DNA of 7,164 nt from the NCBI GenBank assembly GCA_964386525.1, contig CAYLSO010000286.1, positions 1 to 7,164 on the forward strand. Direction: 5' to 3'. Source of the DNA: CAYLSO01 sp964386525. GTDB lineage: Bacteria > Eisenbacteria > RBG-16-71-46 > DASYSL01. Of the stretch, positions 1-5,482 are shown one piece after another; the stretch's first letter is position 1; the number at the start of each line of letters is the position of its first letter. The position numbers were made by a program, and so were the translations under genes. The notes under the pieces are model-generated. The model made no database searches. It was not told the DNA's origin and was given only the letters and a program-made list of their open reading frames with translations.

Positions 1-496
1 ACTGCGGGTCCACGCCGACTGTGGGCTCGTCGAGGAAGAGCACCGGCGGGTCGTGCACCAGGGCGACCGCCAGGTTGAGCCGCCGCTGCATGCCGCCGGA
101 GTAGGTCCTCACCGCGTGCCTGCGCCGGTCGGCGAGGCCGGAGAACTCGAGCGCCCACGCGACGCGCTCGGCGAGACGCGCACCGGCCAGCCCGTACAGC
201 CGCGCGAAGAAGGCCAGGTTCTCCTCGCCCGTGAGGTCGGCGTACAGCGCCTGCGCCTGCGGCGCGATGCCGATCTGCCGGCGCACGTCGGGGCGCGTCG
301 GGTCGGCGCCGTCGTTGATGCGCACGCTGCCGGCGTCGGGCTTCAGCACCCCCACCATGAGATGGATGGTCGTGGTCTTGCCGGCCCCGTTGGGGCCCAA
401 GAGGCCGAAGGTCTCGCCGGGGTGGAGGTCGAAGGAGACGCCGTCCACCGCCCTGAGCGAGCCGTAGCTCTTGCGCAGATCCCGGACTTCAATCAT
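1..496 (-). CDS. ABC transporter ATP-binding protein, N-terminal 165 residues (partial at left edge)
   Basis: This is the cytoplasmic ATPase subunit that would power an ABC transporter, probably an ABC-2 type exporter. Translation gives, in order, Walker A GPNGAGKTTT (residues 34-43), a Q-loop glutamine near Q80, the signature YSGGMQRR (132-139), Walker B VLFLDEP (152-158) and a D-loop GVDP (161-164). The frame then leaves the window, so the H-loop and C-terminus are not seen. The sequence is closest to the COG1131 (CcmA/NodI/DrrA-like) class, whose members usually have about 240-320 residues and a separate membrane permease encoded next door. The start is ATG at 496-494, because MIEVRDLRKSYG is the usual family beginning and no start codon lies in frame just upstream. 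No Shine-Dalgarno precedes it. The gene is divergent from the dehydrogenase-like gene. The substrate cannot be told from this fragment. Confidence 0.95.
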   Translation of the reverse strand, partial: MIEVRDLRKSYGSLRAVDGVSFDLHPGETFGLLGPNGAGKTTTIHLMVGVLKPDAGSVRINDGADPTRPDVRRQIGIAPQAQALYADLTGEENLAFFARLYGLAGARLAERVAWALEFSGLADRRRHAVRTYSGGMQRRLNLAVALVHDPPVLFLDEPTVGVDPQ

Positions 497-505
497 GGCC
501 GGGGC

Positions 506-534
506 AGCATACGGCAGAGCCTCCGCAGGGGCAA
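506..534 (-). promoter_or_regulatory. Candidate sigma70-type promoter for the ABC ATPase gene
   Basis: Reading the minus strand, TTGCCC (534-529) and TATGCT (511-506) are separated by exactly 17 bases; each matches 4 of 6 consensus positions. Only 9 bases separate the -10 box from the ATG at 496, so a transcript from here would have almost no leader. This agrees with the absence of a Shine-Dalgarno site. It is a pattern match only. Confidence 0.4.
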
Positions 535-648
535 TGCGGCCGGGGCGCCGCGAACGCCGGCCCTTTTGGCCCGCACCCGCTGGCGCCCCGCTCCGCCGCA
601 TGTCGTATCGCGGGTCGTCCTACGCACCCCACGCCGAGGGAGTTGCCG

Positions 649-1503
649 ATGAAGATCCTCGTCCTGGGCGGCGGGGCTCGCGGGAAAGTCATCGCCGCCC
701 GGCGCACCCTGGTGGACGTCTCCTTCTGCACCGAGGACCCGCTGGCCCTCGACGCCGATGCCAAGCGCGCCGGCGTGGCCATCGTGCCCGACGCCGGCCT
801 GACGCCGGGACTCTCGAACCTGTTCATCGGCCGGGCCGTGGCCGAGCGCGGCGCGCCCGAGGCGATCACGATCTGTGTGGGCGGGGTGGCCCAGGACCCG
901 TCGGTCCCCTACGGCTACTTCGTGACCTGGTCGCTCGACGACCTGCTGGCGGAGTACACCCGCCCGGCCCGCATCGTGCGCGACGGCAAGTCGGTCACCG
1001 TGCCGGTATTCAGCGATCTGGAGAGCATGCGGGTGGAGGGCGCCGGCGAGCTGGAGGCCTTCAACAACGACGGCCTGCGAAGCCTGATCGCCATCGTGCC
1101 GGGGGTTCGCGACATGGCCGAGAAGACCCTGCGCTGGCCGGGACACGCCGCGGCCGTCCAGCCGCTGGTGCGCGAGGGGCGCTTCCTCGAGGAGTTCCGC
1201 GCCCGCTGCGTGGCCGAAGAGCCGGGCGAACTCGGGGCCTTCGTGGTGCGGTCGCGCTGGGCCGACGGCCGCCGCCAAGAGGTCACGATGGTGGACCGCT
1301 ACGACCCGGCCACCCGCTTGACCGCCATGTCCCGGACCACGGCGCTCACCACGGCCGTGACCGCGCAGCTCGTGGCGAGTGGCGGGCTGGAGCGCAGCGG
1401 GGTGCTGCCGCTGGACTTCGTCGCTCAAGACGAGAGGGCCTGCCGGTTCGTGCTCGACGGCCTGGCCGGGCGCGGCGTGCGGTTGCGGACAAGTCAGACC
1501 TAG
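649..1503 (+). CDS. Saccharopine dehydrogenase / lysine 6-dehydrogenase-like protein with internal deletion in the NAD-binding domain
   Basis: The 284-residue product belongs to the saccharopine dehydrogenase-like oxidoreductases, whose members act on the amino group of lysine or saccharopine with NAD(P). Seen directly: an N-terminal beta strand and dinucleotide motif GGGARG (7-12), then the family's mid-protein block LVDVSFCTEDPLALD (21-35), PDAGLTPGLSN (47-57), a GGVAQDP segment, and FNNDGLRSL followed by PGVRDMAEKTLRWPGH in the C-terminal catalytic domain. In relatives about 85-100 residues, the rest of the Rossmann fold, lie between the first two blocks; here they are only about eight residues apart. 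The reading frame is intact. Relatives usually have about 370-400 residues. The start is ATG 649 with GAGGGAG at 636-642; a TTG at 643 is in frame but lies too close to that site. Either the gene is degrading, it has a non-enzymatic role, or the assembly lost a segment. Family certainty is high and activity is doubtful. Confidence 0.88.
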   Translation: MKILVLGGGARGKVIAARRTLVDVSFCTEDPLALDADAKRAGVAIVPDAGLTPGLSNLFIGRAVAERGAPEAITICVGGVAQDPSVPYGYFVTWSLDDLLAEYTRPARIVRDGKSVTVPVFSDLESMRVEGAGELEAFNNDGLRSLIAIVPGVRDMAEKTLRWPGHAAAVQPLVREGRFLEEFRARCVAEEPGELGAFVVRSRWADGRRQEVTMVDRYDPATRLTAMSRTTALTTAVTAQLVASGGLERSGVLPLDFVAQDERACRFVLDGLAGRGVRLRTSQT

Positions 1504-1950
1504 ACCGCGCGGCGGCGGGCCGCGAGGGCTCGGAACCATTCCGTCGCTCGATCCGCTTCCTGACGACGGTGGCCATCGCCTTGCGGAAACCGTGCAATTC
1601 GCCCGGTGAAAACGGTCCCAAGCGCCGCTTCCCGCCGGCCGAGGCTTTCTCTTTCCCGTAGCCTCTCCTTCCGAGGCCACCCGAGTTCGCTGAGACTACA
1701 CAGCACGACGGCTGGCGCATCGCGCGACGCGCAAACTCGCTCGCGGCGCTTGCTGTTTTGTAGTGAGAAAATCGCGAAGTCTGCGTATGATTATTTTGTC
1801 GGGCTCAGCTGCTCCGCCCGAGAATGCGCAACGAGCGTAGTCAGGCCAACGCCTCATCCAGAGGGCTGCATCGCTTCGTGCCCTCCACGAGGTCTCTTTG
1901 CGGCTGCAACTCGGTTCCCCCTCCCGGGACCCCTTAGGAGGTTCAGCGAC
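1504..1950. other. Gene-free leader region with AT-rich patch and small hairpins
   Basis: No convincing gene lies in these 447 bases. Just after the dehydrogenase stop codon is a GC stem, CGCGGC (1508-1513) with GCCGCG (1519-1524), which has no following T-run. Further on are GAGGCT (1641-1646) with AGCCTC (1660-1665), and GAGGGC (1861-1866) with GCCCTC (1880-1885). Both have 6-bp arms and 13-base loops. The stretch around 1754-1798 is clearly richer in A and T than anything else in the window. The frame of the next gene stays open back to about 1606, but its translation is rich in Arg, Ser and Pro and looks non-coding. The region probably holds the promoter and an untranslated leader for the secreted-protein gene. 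Confidence 0.6.
1786..1791 (+). promoter_or_regulatory. Candidate -10 element in AT-rich patch
   Basis: TATGAT matches 5 of 6 positions of the bacterial -10 consensus and sits in the only AT-rich island of the region, about 160 bases before the secreted-protein gene. No good -35 box is found at 16-18 bases; the nearest TTG-containing hexamer (1758-1763) is 22 bases upstream. The assignment is tentative. Confidence 0.25.
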
Positions 1951-2634
1951 ATGAAGGCTACTCGGTTGCTCATCGCGTTGCTCCTGCTCGCTACTGTGGT
2001 CGGCAACGCCGACGCGCAGTACAAGCGTCTTTCTTGGGACGGCTGCAATCCTCAGGTCCCAGACAAGACGTACAACCCGGTTCTCTCTCCCCAGAACTAC
2101 TTCATGGTCGTCTCGGCGATCGGCCTCACCCAGCCGCTGGTCGGCCACGATTCCAGGATCTCTATCGGTCCGGGCCTCCCGGACGCGTGGCGGTTCGATG
2201 ATTTGGGCTGCCAGACGGGCAGTCAGATCCTGATCTCGGAAAACGGCTTGCCCAAGGCCGCGTGCCCGGCCCTAAAGGGCAACGCCGCTCTGGCAATCAC
2301 GGCGTACCAATATGATGCGGACGCCCAGAGCGCCCAGATTCGTCTCGCCATCGCGTATGACATGCTGATGCCGGATCCGGCGCAGCGCTATTCGCTGTGG
2401 GTGCTCACCTTCAACCACGACTACTCGGTGCAGGGCCCCGGCGCCCCCGGCCTGACCTGCGGTAACGTGGAGAAGGGCCTGCTGTTCAATCTGTCCACCG
2501 ACCTCCTGCTTTTTAGCGGCGCGGTGCAAAGGCCGCCGACGCAGCCCGGCGACCAGCAGGTGACCTGGAACGGCGGGCCGTTCGTCCCGACCGTGCCGGC
2601 CACGTGGGGCAAAGTGAAGGGTCTGTATCGCTAG
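1951..2634 (+). CDS. Secreted hypothetical protein with LSWDGC motif
   Basis: The 227-residue protein has no function I recognise. Residues 1-22 form a clear Sec signal peptide: MKATR, a leucine-rich core, and a cleavage site after ADA (20-22). The mature chain begins QYKRLSWDGC and has four cysteines (C32, C87, C105, C170), enough for two disulfides if the protein is exported to an oxidising compartment. LPDAWRFDDLGC (76-87) and a late FNLSTDLLLFSG segment resemble a group of secreted proteins of similar size that I associate with Candidatus Eisenbacteria genomes; this link is from memory and needs a search. There are no catalytic motifs and no C-terminal sorting signal that I can name. The start is ATG 1951, supported by a perfect AGGAGGT at 1936-1942 and by the signal peptide. 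The gene stands alone, with a long leader before it and a strong terminator after it, so it is probably transcribed by itself. Confidence 0.85.
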   Translation: MKATRLLIALLLLATVVGNADAQYKRLSWDGCNPQVPDKTYNPVLSPQNYFMVVSAIGLTQPLVGHDSRISIGPGLPDAWRFDDLGCQTGSQILISENGLPKAACPALKGNAALAITAYQYDADAQSAQIRLAIAYDMLMPDPAQRYSLWVLTFNHDYSVQGPGAPGLTCGNVEKGLLFNLSTDLLLFSGAVQRPPTQPGDQQVTWNGGPFVPTVPATWGKVKGLYR

Positions 2635-2658
2635 TCGTCAGGCTGGAGAGCACTTTGG

Positions 2659-2690
2659 AACCGGGGGTGGCGGAAACGCCGCCCCCGGTT
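2659..2690 (+). terminator. Strong hairpin terminator after the secreted-protein gene
   Basis: Arms 2659-2672 and 2677-2690 form a 14-bp stem, from AACCGGGGG to CCCCCGGTT outside and GGCG/CGCC inside with one U-G pair, closed by a GAAA tetraloop (2673-2676). The bases that follow, GCTTCTTGCC, contain some T but no clean T-run. The hairpin starts 24 bases after the TAG and lies between two convergently read transcripts (this gene and tRNA-Cys), so it could act in both directions. Confidence 0.8.
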
Positions 2691-2727
2691 GCTTCTTGCC
2701 CGGCGGGCGGCGTCAGGAGGAAAGGAT

Positions 2728-2803
2728 TGGAGGCGGCAACCGGATTTGAACCGGTGAATAACGGTTTTGCAGACCGTCGCCTTAGCCACTTGGCTATGCC
2801 GCC
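2728..2803 (-). tRNA. tRNA-Cys (anticodon GCA)
   Basis: The minus strand folds into a full cloverleaf. The acceptor stem pairs GGCGGCA with TGCCGCC. The D-arm pairs GCC with GGC around a loop containing GTGGCTAA. The anticodon stem pairs ACGGT with ACCGT around loop CTGCAAA, giving anticodon GCA. The variable loop is TATTC, and the T-arm pairs ACCGG with CCGGT around TTCGAAT. The discriminator is U73, the identity base expected for cysteine tRNA, and the 3' CCA is encoded (2730-2728). Length is 76 bases with CCA. It lies just downstream of, and on the same strand as, the PD40 protein gene. Confidence 0.97.
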
Positions 2804-2814
2804 TTGCGGGCCAG

Positions 2815-2844
2815 ACTCTAGCGGCGCCGCACCCCCTCGTGCAA
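2815..2844 (-). promoter_or_regulatory. Candidate promoter for tRNA-Cys
   Basis: On the minus strand, TTGCAC (2844-2839) and TAGAGT (2820-2815) are 18 bases apart, and the -10-like box ends 11 bases before the mature tRNA 5' end. Only 3 and 4 of 6 positions match consensus. The tRNA could instead be read through from the PD40 gene, whose stop codon is 54 bases upstream. Confidence 0.35.
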
Positions 2845-2857
2845 GTGGGCCGGCGGC

Positions 2858-3895
2858 CTAGCGCAGAGCCGCCTGCCGCAGCGGTTCCAGCACCTCGCTG
2901 CGGATCCAGTAGATGTCCTCGTAGGGGAAGAGCCGGATGCGCAGCAACTGGCGCCGTCCGGGATCGGCCACTTGCGCCTCCAGCGCCTCGTAGCCGGGCA
3001 ACACCCTTGCGTAGTCCCGCCCCGGGTAGCGCGTGCTCGTGAAGAACAGGTACTGGCCGTCGGGAGAGGCGCTCGGGCAGTAGTCGGTGCGCGGCGAGTT
3101 CACGCCGGCGCCCATCGCCACGGCCCGCGTCCACGAGCCGTCCGCGCGCCGGAAGCTCGCGAACAGGTCGTTGCGGCGGCCGAACAGCAGGTAGCTGCCG
3201 TCGCGGGCGACGAAGGCGTTGTACTCGCCGTCGGCGGTGTTCACCGAGTCCCCGAGGTTCTCGGGCTCGGCAAAGCCGCCGGGCGCGGGCCGGGCGCGCC
3301 AGATGTCCTCGCCGCCGCGCCCGCTGTCGCGCTCGGCCGTGAAGTACAGCGTCCCGTCGGCGGTGAGCGACGGGTAGAACTCCTCCTTGTCGCTGTTGAT
3401 CAAGGCGCCCGGGTGCCGCGGCTCGCCCCAGCCGCCGGGCGTCTGCTCCACGAACCAGATGTCGAAGTCCTTCTTCGGCTCGCCGCTGCCGCCCGCGGGG
3501 CGGTTCGAGGCGAAGTAAAGCCGCTTCCCGTCCGGCGCGATGCACGGCTCGAGGTCGGTGTAGCGGCCGGAGAACGGCGCCAGGCGCGGCGGCGACCAGT
3601 GGCCCCCCTCCTGTCGCGTGAAGGCGATGACGGAGAACCAGTCGGCGAAGGTGTTCCCGCCCTGGATCGAGAAGTAGATCTCCTGGCCGTCCGGCGAGAA
3701 GGTGATGTCGCGCTCGCAGAGATCCGTGGAGAGGAAGTCGGGCGCGAAGAGCGCGGGCTCGGAGCCCGGCGGCATCTGGCCGAGGTAGTCGCCGCTCGGG
3801 GCCGGCGGGGCGGCGCCCGCGGCGGGAGCGAACGCCAGAGCAGTGAGCAATGGAAGCCCAATCGACAGTCGGCGCGCCACGATCGGCGAGAGCAT
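2858..3895 (-). CDS. Secreted PD40 (TolB-like) beta-propeller protein
   Basis: The 345-residue protein has a Sec signal peptide (about residues 1-28: charged start, GLPLLTALAFAPAAGA, cleavage near AGA-A). Five recognisable PD40/WD40-like blades follow: DITFSPDGQEIYFS (63-76), IAPDGKRLYFASNRP (119-133), LTADGTLYFTAERD (177-190), VARDGSYLLFGRR (229-241) and ASPDGQYLFFTSTR (276-289). Between blades come DIWFVEQ, EDIWRAR and similar strands, and the chain ends DIYWIRSEVLEPLR, an ending I know from secreted PD40 proteins. It probably acts in the periplasm or outside the cell as a binding propeller; PD40 folds bind proteins or sugars, and no ligand can be named here. A TolB N-terminal domain is not seen, so it is not true TolB. 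The ATG at 3895 has GAGGAGGGA at 3909-3901. The start lies 49 bases after the radical SAM gene, so co-transcription is likely. Confidence 0.9.
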   Translation of the reverse strand: MLSPIVARRLSIGLPLLTALAFAPAAGAAPPAPSGDYLGQMPPGSEPALFAPDFLSTDLCERDITFSPDGQEIYFSIQGGNTFADWFSVIAFTRQEGGHWSPPRLAPFSGRYTDLEPCIAPDGKRLYFASNRPAGGSGEPKKDFDIWFVEQTPGGWGEPRHPGALINSDKEEFYPSLTADGTLYFTAERDSGRGGEDIWRARPAPGGFAEPENLGDSVNTADGEYNAFVARDGSYLLFGRRNDLFASFRRADGSWTRAVAMGAGVNSPRTDYCPSASPDGQYLFFTSTRYPGRDYARVLPGYEALEAQVADPGRRQLLRIRLFPYEDIYWIRSEVLEPLRQAALR

Positions 3896-3944
3896 GACGA
3901 TCCCTCCTCGGCGGGCCCAGGACGAGGCGCCCCGGACCCCGATC

Positions 3945-4850
3945 CTACCCCTCGATGCGCCGCAACCCGCACTCCCGCGCCGCCCGCACCGCCTCCGCCT
4001 GCTCCGCCGCGGTGATCCGGCGGGCCAGCTCGGGATGCTCGTGGGCGCGGAAGCACGGCCGGTACTGATCCATGATATTCACGTAGGTATCCCGCGACAG
4101 CTCGTCGGCGAGGAATCGCATCGCCTCATTCGTCCCCGCTAGCCCGCCCGGCAGCACCAGGTGGCGGACCAGCAGGCCCCGCACGGCGATCCCCGACGGG
4201 TCGACCACCAGGTCCCCCACCTGCCGGTGCATCTCGCGCAGCGCCGCCCTGGCGATCGTCGGATAGTCCGGCGCCTCTGAATAGCGGGCCGCGTTATCCC
4301 GGTCTATGTATTTGAAGTCCGGCAGGTAGATGTCTACCACGCCGTCCAGCAGCCGCAAGGTGTCGACGTCGTCGTAAGCGCTCGTGTTGTACGCGATGGG
4401 CAAACCCAGCCCCCGCCCGGCGGCCAGCACCAGCGCATCCAGGATCTGCGGCACCTGGTGCGACGGCGTCACCCAGTTGATGTTGTGGCAGCCCTGCGCC
4501 TGCAACTCGAGCATCATCCCCGCCAGCTCCGCCGCGGCAACCTCGCGGCCCTCGCGCATCTGGCTGATGTCGTAGTTCTGGCAGAACACACAGCGCAGGT
4601 TGCAGCCCGCGAAGAAGACCGCCCCCGAGCCGTGCCGGCCGGAGAGCGGCGCCTCCTCGCCGTGATGCGCACCGTGGCCGGCGACCAGCGCGCCGGCGCC
4701 CACCCGGCAGGTGCCCAGCTCTCCCGCCGCGCGGTCCACGCCGCAGTGCCGGGGGCAGACCCGGCAGGGGCTCTGCCGCCCGCGGGCCCCCGCCGCCCGC
4801 GCTGCCAGCTCGCCACGGCCGTGCAGCTCCAGATACCCTGGCCGGGTCAA
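3945..4850 (-). CDS. PflX/COG1313-type radical SAM protein (pyruvate formate-lyase activase homologue)
   Basis: The 301-residue protein carries the radical SAM cluster motif CNLRCVFC (C83, C87, C90; CxxxCxxC), which binds a [4Fe-4S] cluster and S-adenosylmethionine. Ahead of it is a second cysteine group CRVCPRHC (C29, C32, C36) plus C48, typical of the PflX branch and suitable for another metal or Fe-S site. Further family features are HNINWVTPSHQVPQIL (122-137), AYNTSAYD (153-160), DIYLPDFKYID (173-183), RHLVLPGG (229-236) and NIMDQYRP (258-265). Substrates of this branch are not established; its members resemble glycyl-radical activases, but no glycyl-radical enzyme is encoded in this window. 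The TTG start at 4850 gives MTRPGYLELHGRGEL, which fits the family N-terminus, and no better start exists in frame. It begins 7 bases after the stop of the 4-TM gene, so the two are probably translationally linked. Its length is about normal for the family. Confidence 0.92.
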   Translation of the reverse strand: MTRPGYLELHGRGELAARAAGARGRQSPCRVCPRHCGVDRAAGELGTCRVGAGALVAGHGAHHGEEAPLSGRHGSGAVFFAGCNLRCVFCQNYDISQMREGREVAAAELAGMMLELQAQGCHNINWVTPSHQVPQILDALVLAAGRGLGLPIAYNTSAYDDVDTLRLLDGVVDIYLPDFKYIDRDNAARYSEAPDYPTIARAALREMHRQVGDLVVDPSGIAVRGLLVRHLVLPGGLAGTNEAMRFLADELSRDTYVNIMDQYRPCFRAHEHPELARRITAAEQAEAVRAARECGLRRIEG

Positions 4851-4857
4851 GTCGCTC

Positions 4858-5247
4858 TCAGGCGGTGGGCCGCTCCGCGGGCAGCGTGCCCAGCGCCAGG
4901 ATGAAGCCGACGAGGAAGAGCAGGTCGAGCGTCGCGAACGGGATGTACATCGCGGGAATCGTGCCGAAGATCAGGTGCCCGAAGACGACCCCCGCGAAAG
5001 CGATCTTCATCAGCGCGCCCAGCTTGATGATGTCCCGGTTGCGCACCGGGTCGCGCGACACGAGCCAGAAGCCGACCCCGAAGATGAAGATCAGCGCCGC
5101 CGACAGGTGCACGTAGCCGGCGTGGTTGGGCAGCTCGACGCCGAACATCGCGTAGAGCATCTTGTAGGCGAGGAAGTACACCGCGCCGAGCACCAGATCG
5201 TAGATCGCGGCGACGACGAACAGCGGGCGGATCCATGCACGCACCAT
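4858..5247 (-). CDS. Small four-helix integral membrane protein, function unknown
   Basis: The 129-residue protein is almost wholly hydrophobic, with four predicted membrane segments near residues 8-30, 46-63, 73-95 and 100-120. They are separated by short polar turns: PNHAGY, then SRDPVRNRDIIK on what is probably the cytoplasmic side. Conserved-looking polar residues inside or near helices are D17, Y24, H47 and H91. I do not recognise the family with confidence; its size and four-helix plan resemble many small DoxX-like or DUF membrane proteins, but no diagnostic motif is visible. The ATG at 5247 was chosen because AGGGAGG lies five bases upstream (5259-5253) and the chain enters a membrane segment at once; the open frame upstream is arginine-rich noise. 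It is the first gene of the minus-strand cluster leading to the radical SAM and PD40 genes. Confidence 0.85.
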   Translation of the reverse strand: MVRAWIRPLFVVAAIYDLVLGAVYFLAYKMLYAMFGVELPNHAGYVHLSAALIFIFGVGFWLVSRDPVRNRDIIKLGALMKIAFAGVVFGHLIFGTIPAMYIPFATLDLLFLVGFILALGTLPAERPTA

Positions 5248-5318
5248 GGGGGCCTCCCTGCGCGGCTCCCGGGCCACCGGCACCCCTACCCGGCGGGCCC
5301 GCTGCCGCGAGCCCGCTG

Positions 5319-5347
5319 ACACTAGGCCGGCCCCGGCGGCGTGTAAA
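5319..5347 (-). promoter_or_regulatory. Candidate promoter for the 4-TM / radical SAM / PD40 cluster
   Basis: On the minus strand, TTTACA (5347-5342; 5 of 6 to the -35 consensus) and TAGTGT (5324-5319; 3 of 6 to the -10 consensus) are separated by exactly 17 bases. They lie about 70 bases ahead of the first gene of the cluster, in the 235-base divergent gap. The -10 box is poor, so this is a candidate only. Confidence 0.4.
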
Positions 5348-5406
5348 GCGCGGCCCCGGCCACCGGCCTGGTGTGCGCGCCACCGCTTGGGTATCCTGCC
5401 GCACCG

Positions 5407-5412
5407 TACAAT
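5407..5412 (+). promoter_or_regulatory. Candidate -10 element for the outer-membrane protein gene
   Basis: TACAAT matches 5 of 6 positions of the -10 consensus and lies 70 bases before the ATG at 5483. A weak TTG-containing -35 region (around 5385-5392) is 14-16 bases upstream, depending on alignment. The rest of the divergent gap is GC-rich without other clear signals. Confidence 0.35.
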
Positions 5413-5482
5413 CGGGAGATGCCGGCCGTCACCGATCGTGCGGACCGGGCGACCGCGACCCCCAACCCTCGAGGAGAATCCG

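Noticed and set aside
1531..1543. Small palindrome CGGAA-CCA-TTCCG as an operator.
   Set aside because: 5-bp arms in GC-rich sequence, far from any start codon and not repeated elsewhere in the window.
493..1680. Long minus-strand open frame opposite the dehydrogenase-like gene.
   Set aside because: Its translation is His/Arg/Gly-rich low-complexity sequence, as expected for the antisense frame of a GC-rich gene; the plus-strand frame matches a known family.
1606..1950. N-terminal extension of the secreted protein: the frame is open from about 1606 to 1950 without a stop.
   Set aside because: A perfect AGGAGGT plus a classic signal peptide sits at 1951, and the upstream translation is Arg/Ser/Pro-rich without domain character.
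2728..2803. tRNA-Cys as an attachment site for an integrated element.
   Set aside because: No integrase, no partial tRNA repeat and no phage-like gene is seen on either side.
2972..4015. Long plus-strand open frame opposite the PD40 gene.
   Set aside because: Its composition is Ala/Arg/Gly/Val without motifs, while the minus strand encodes repeated PD40 blades and a signal peptide.
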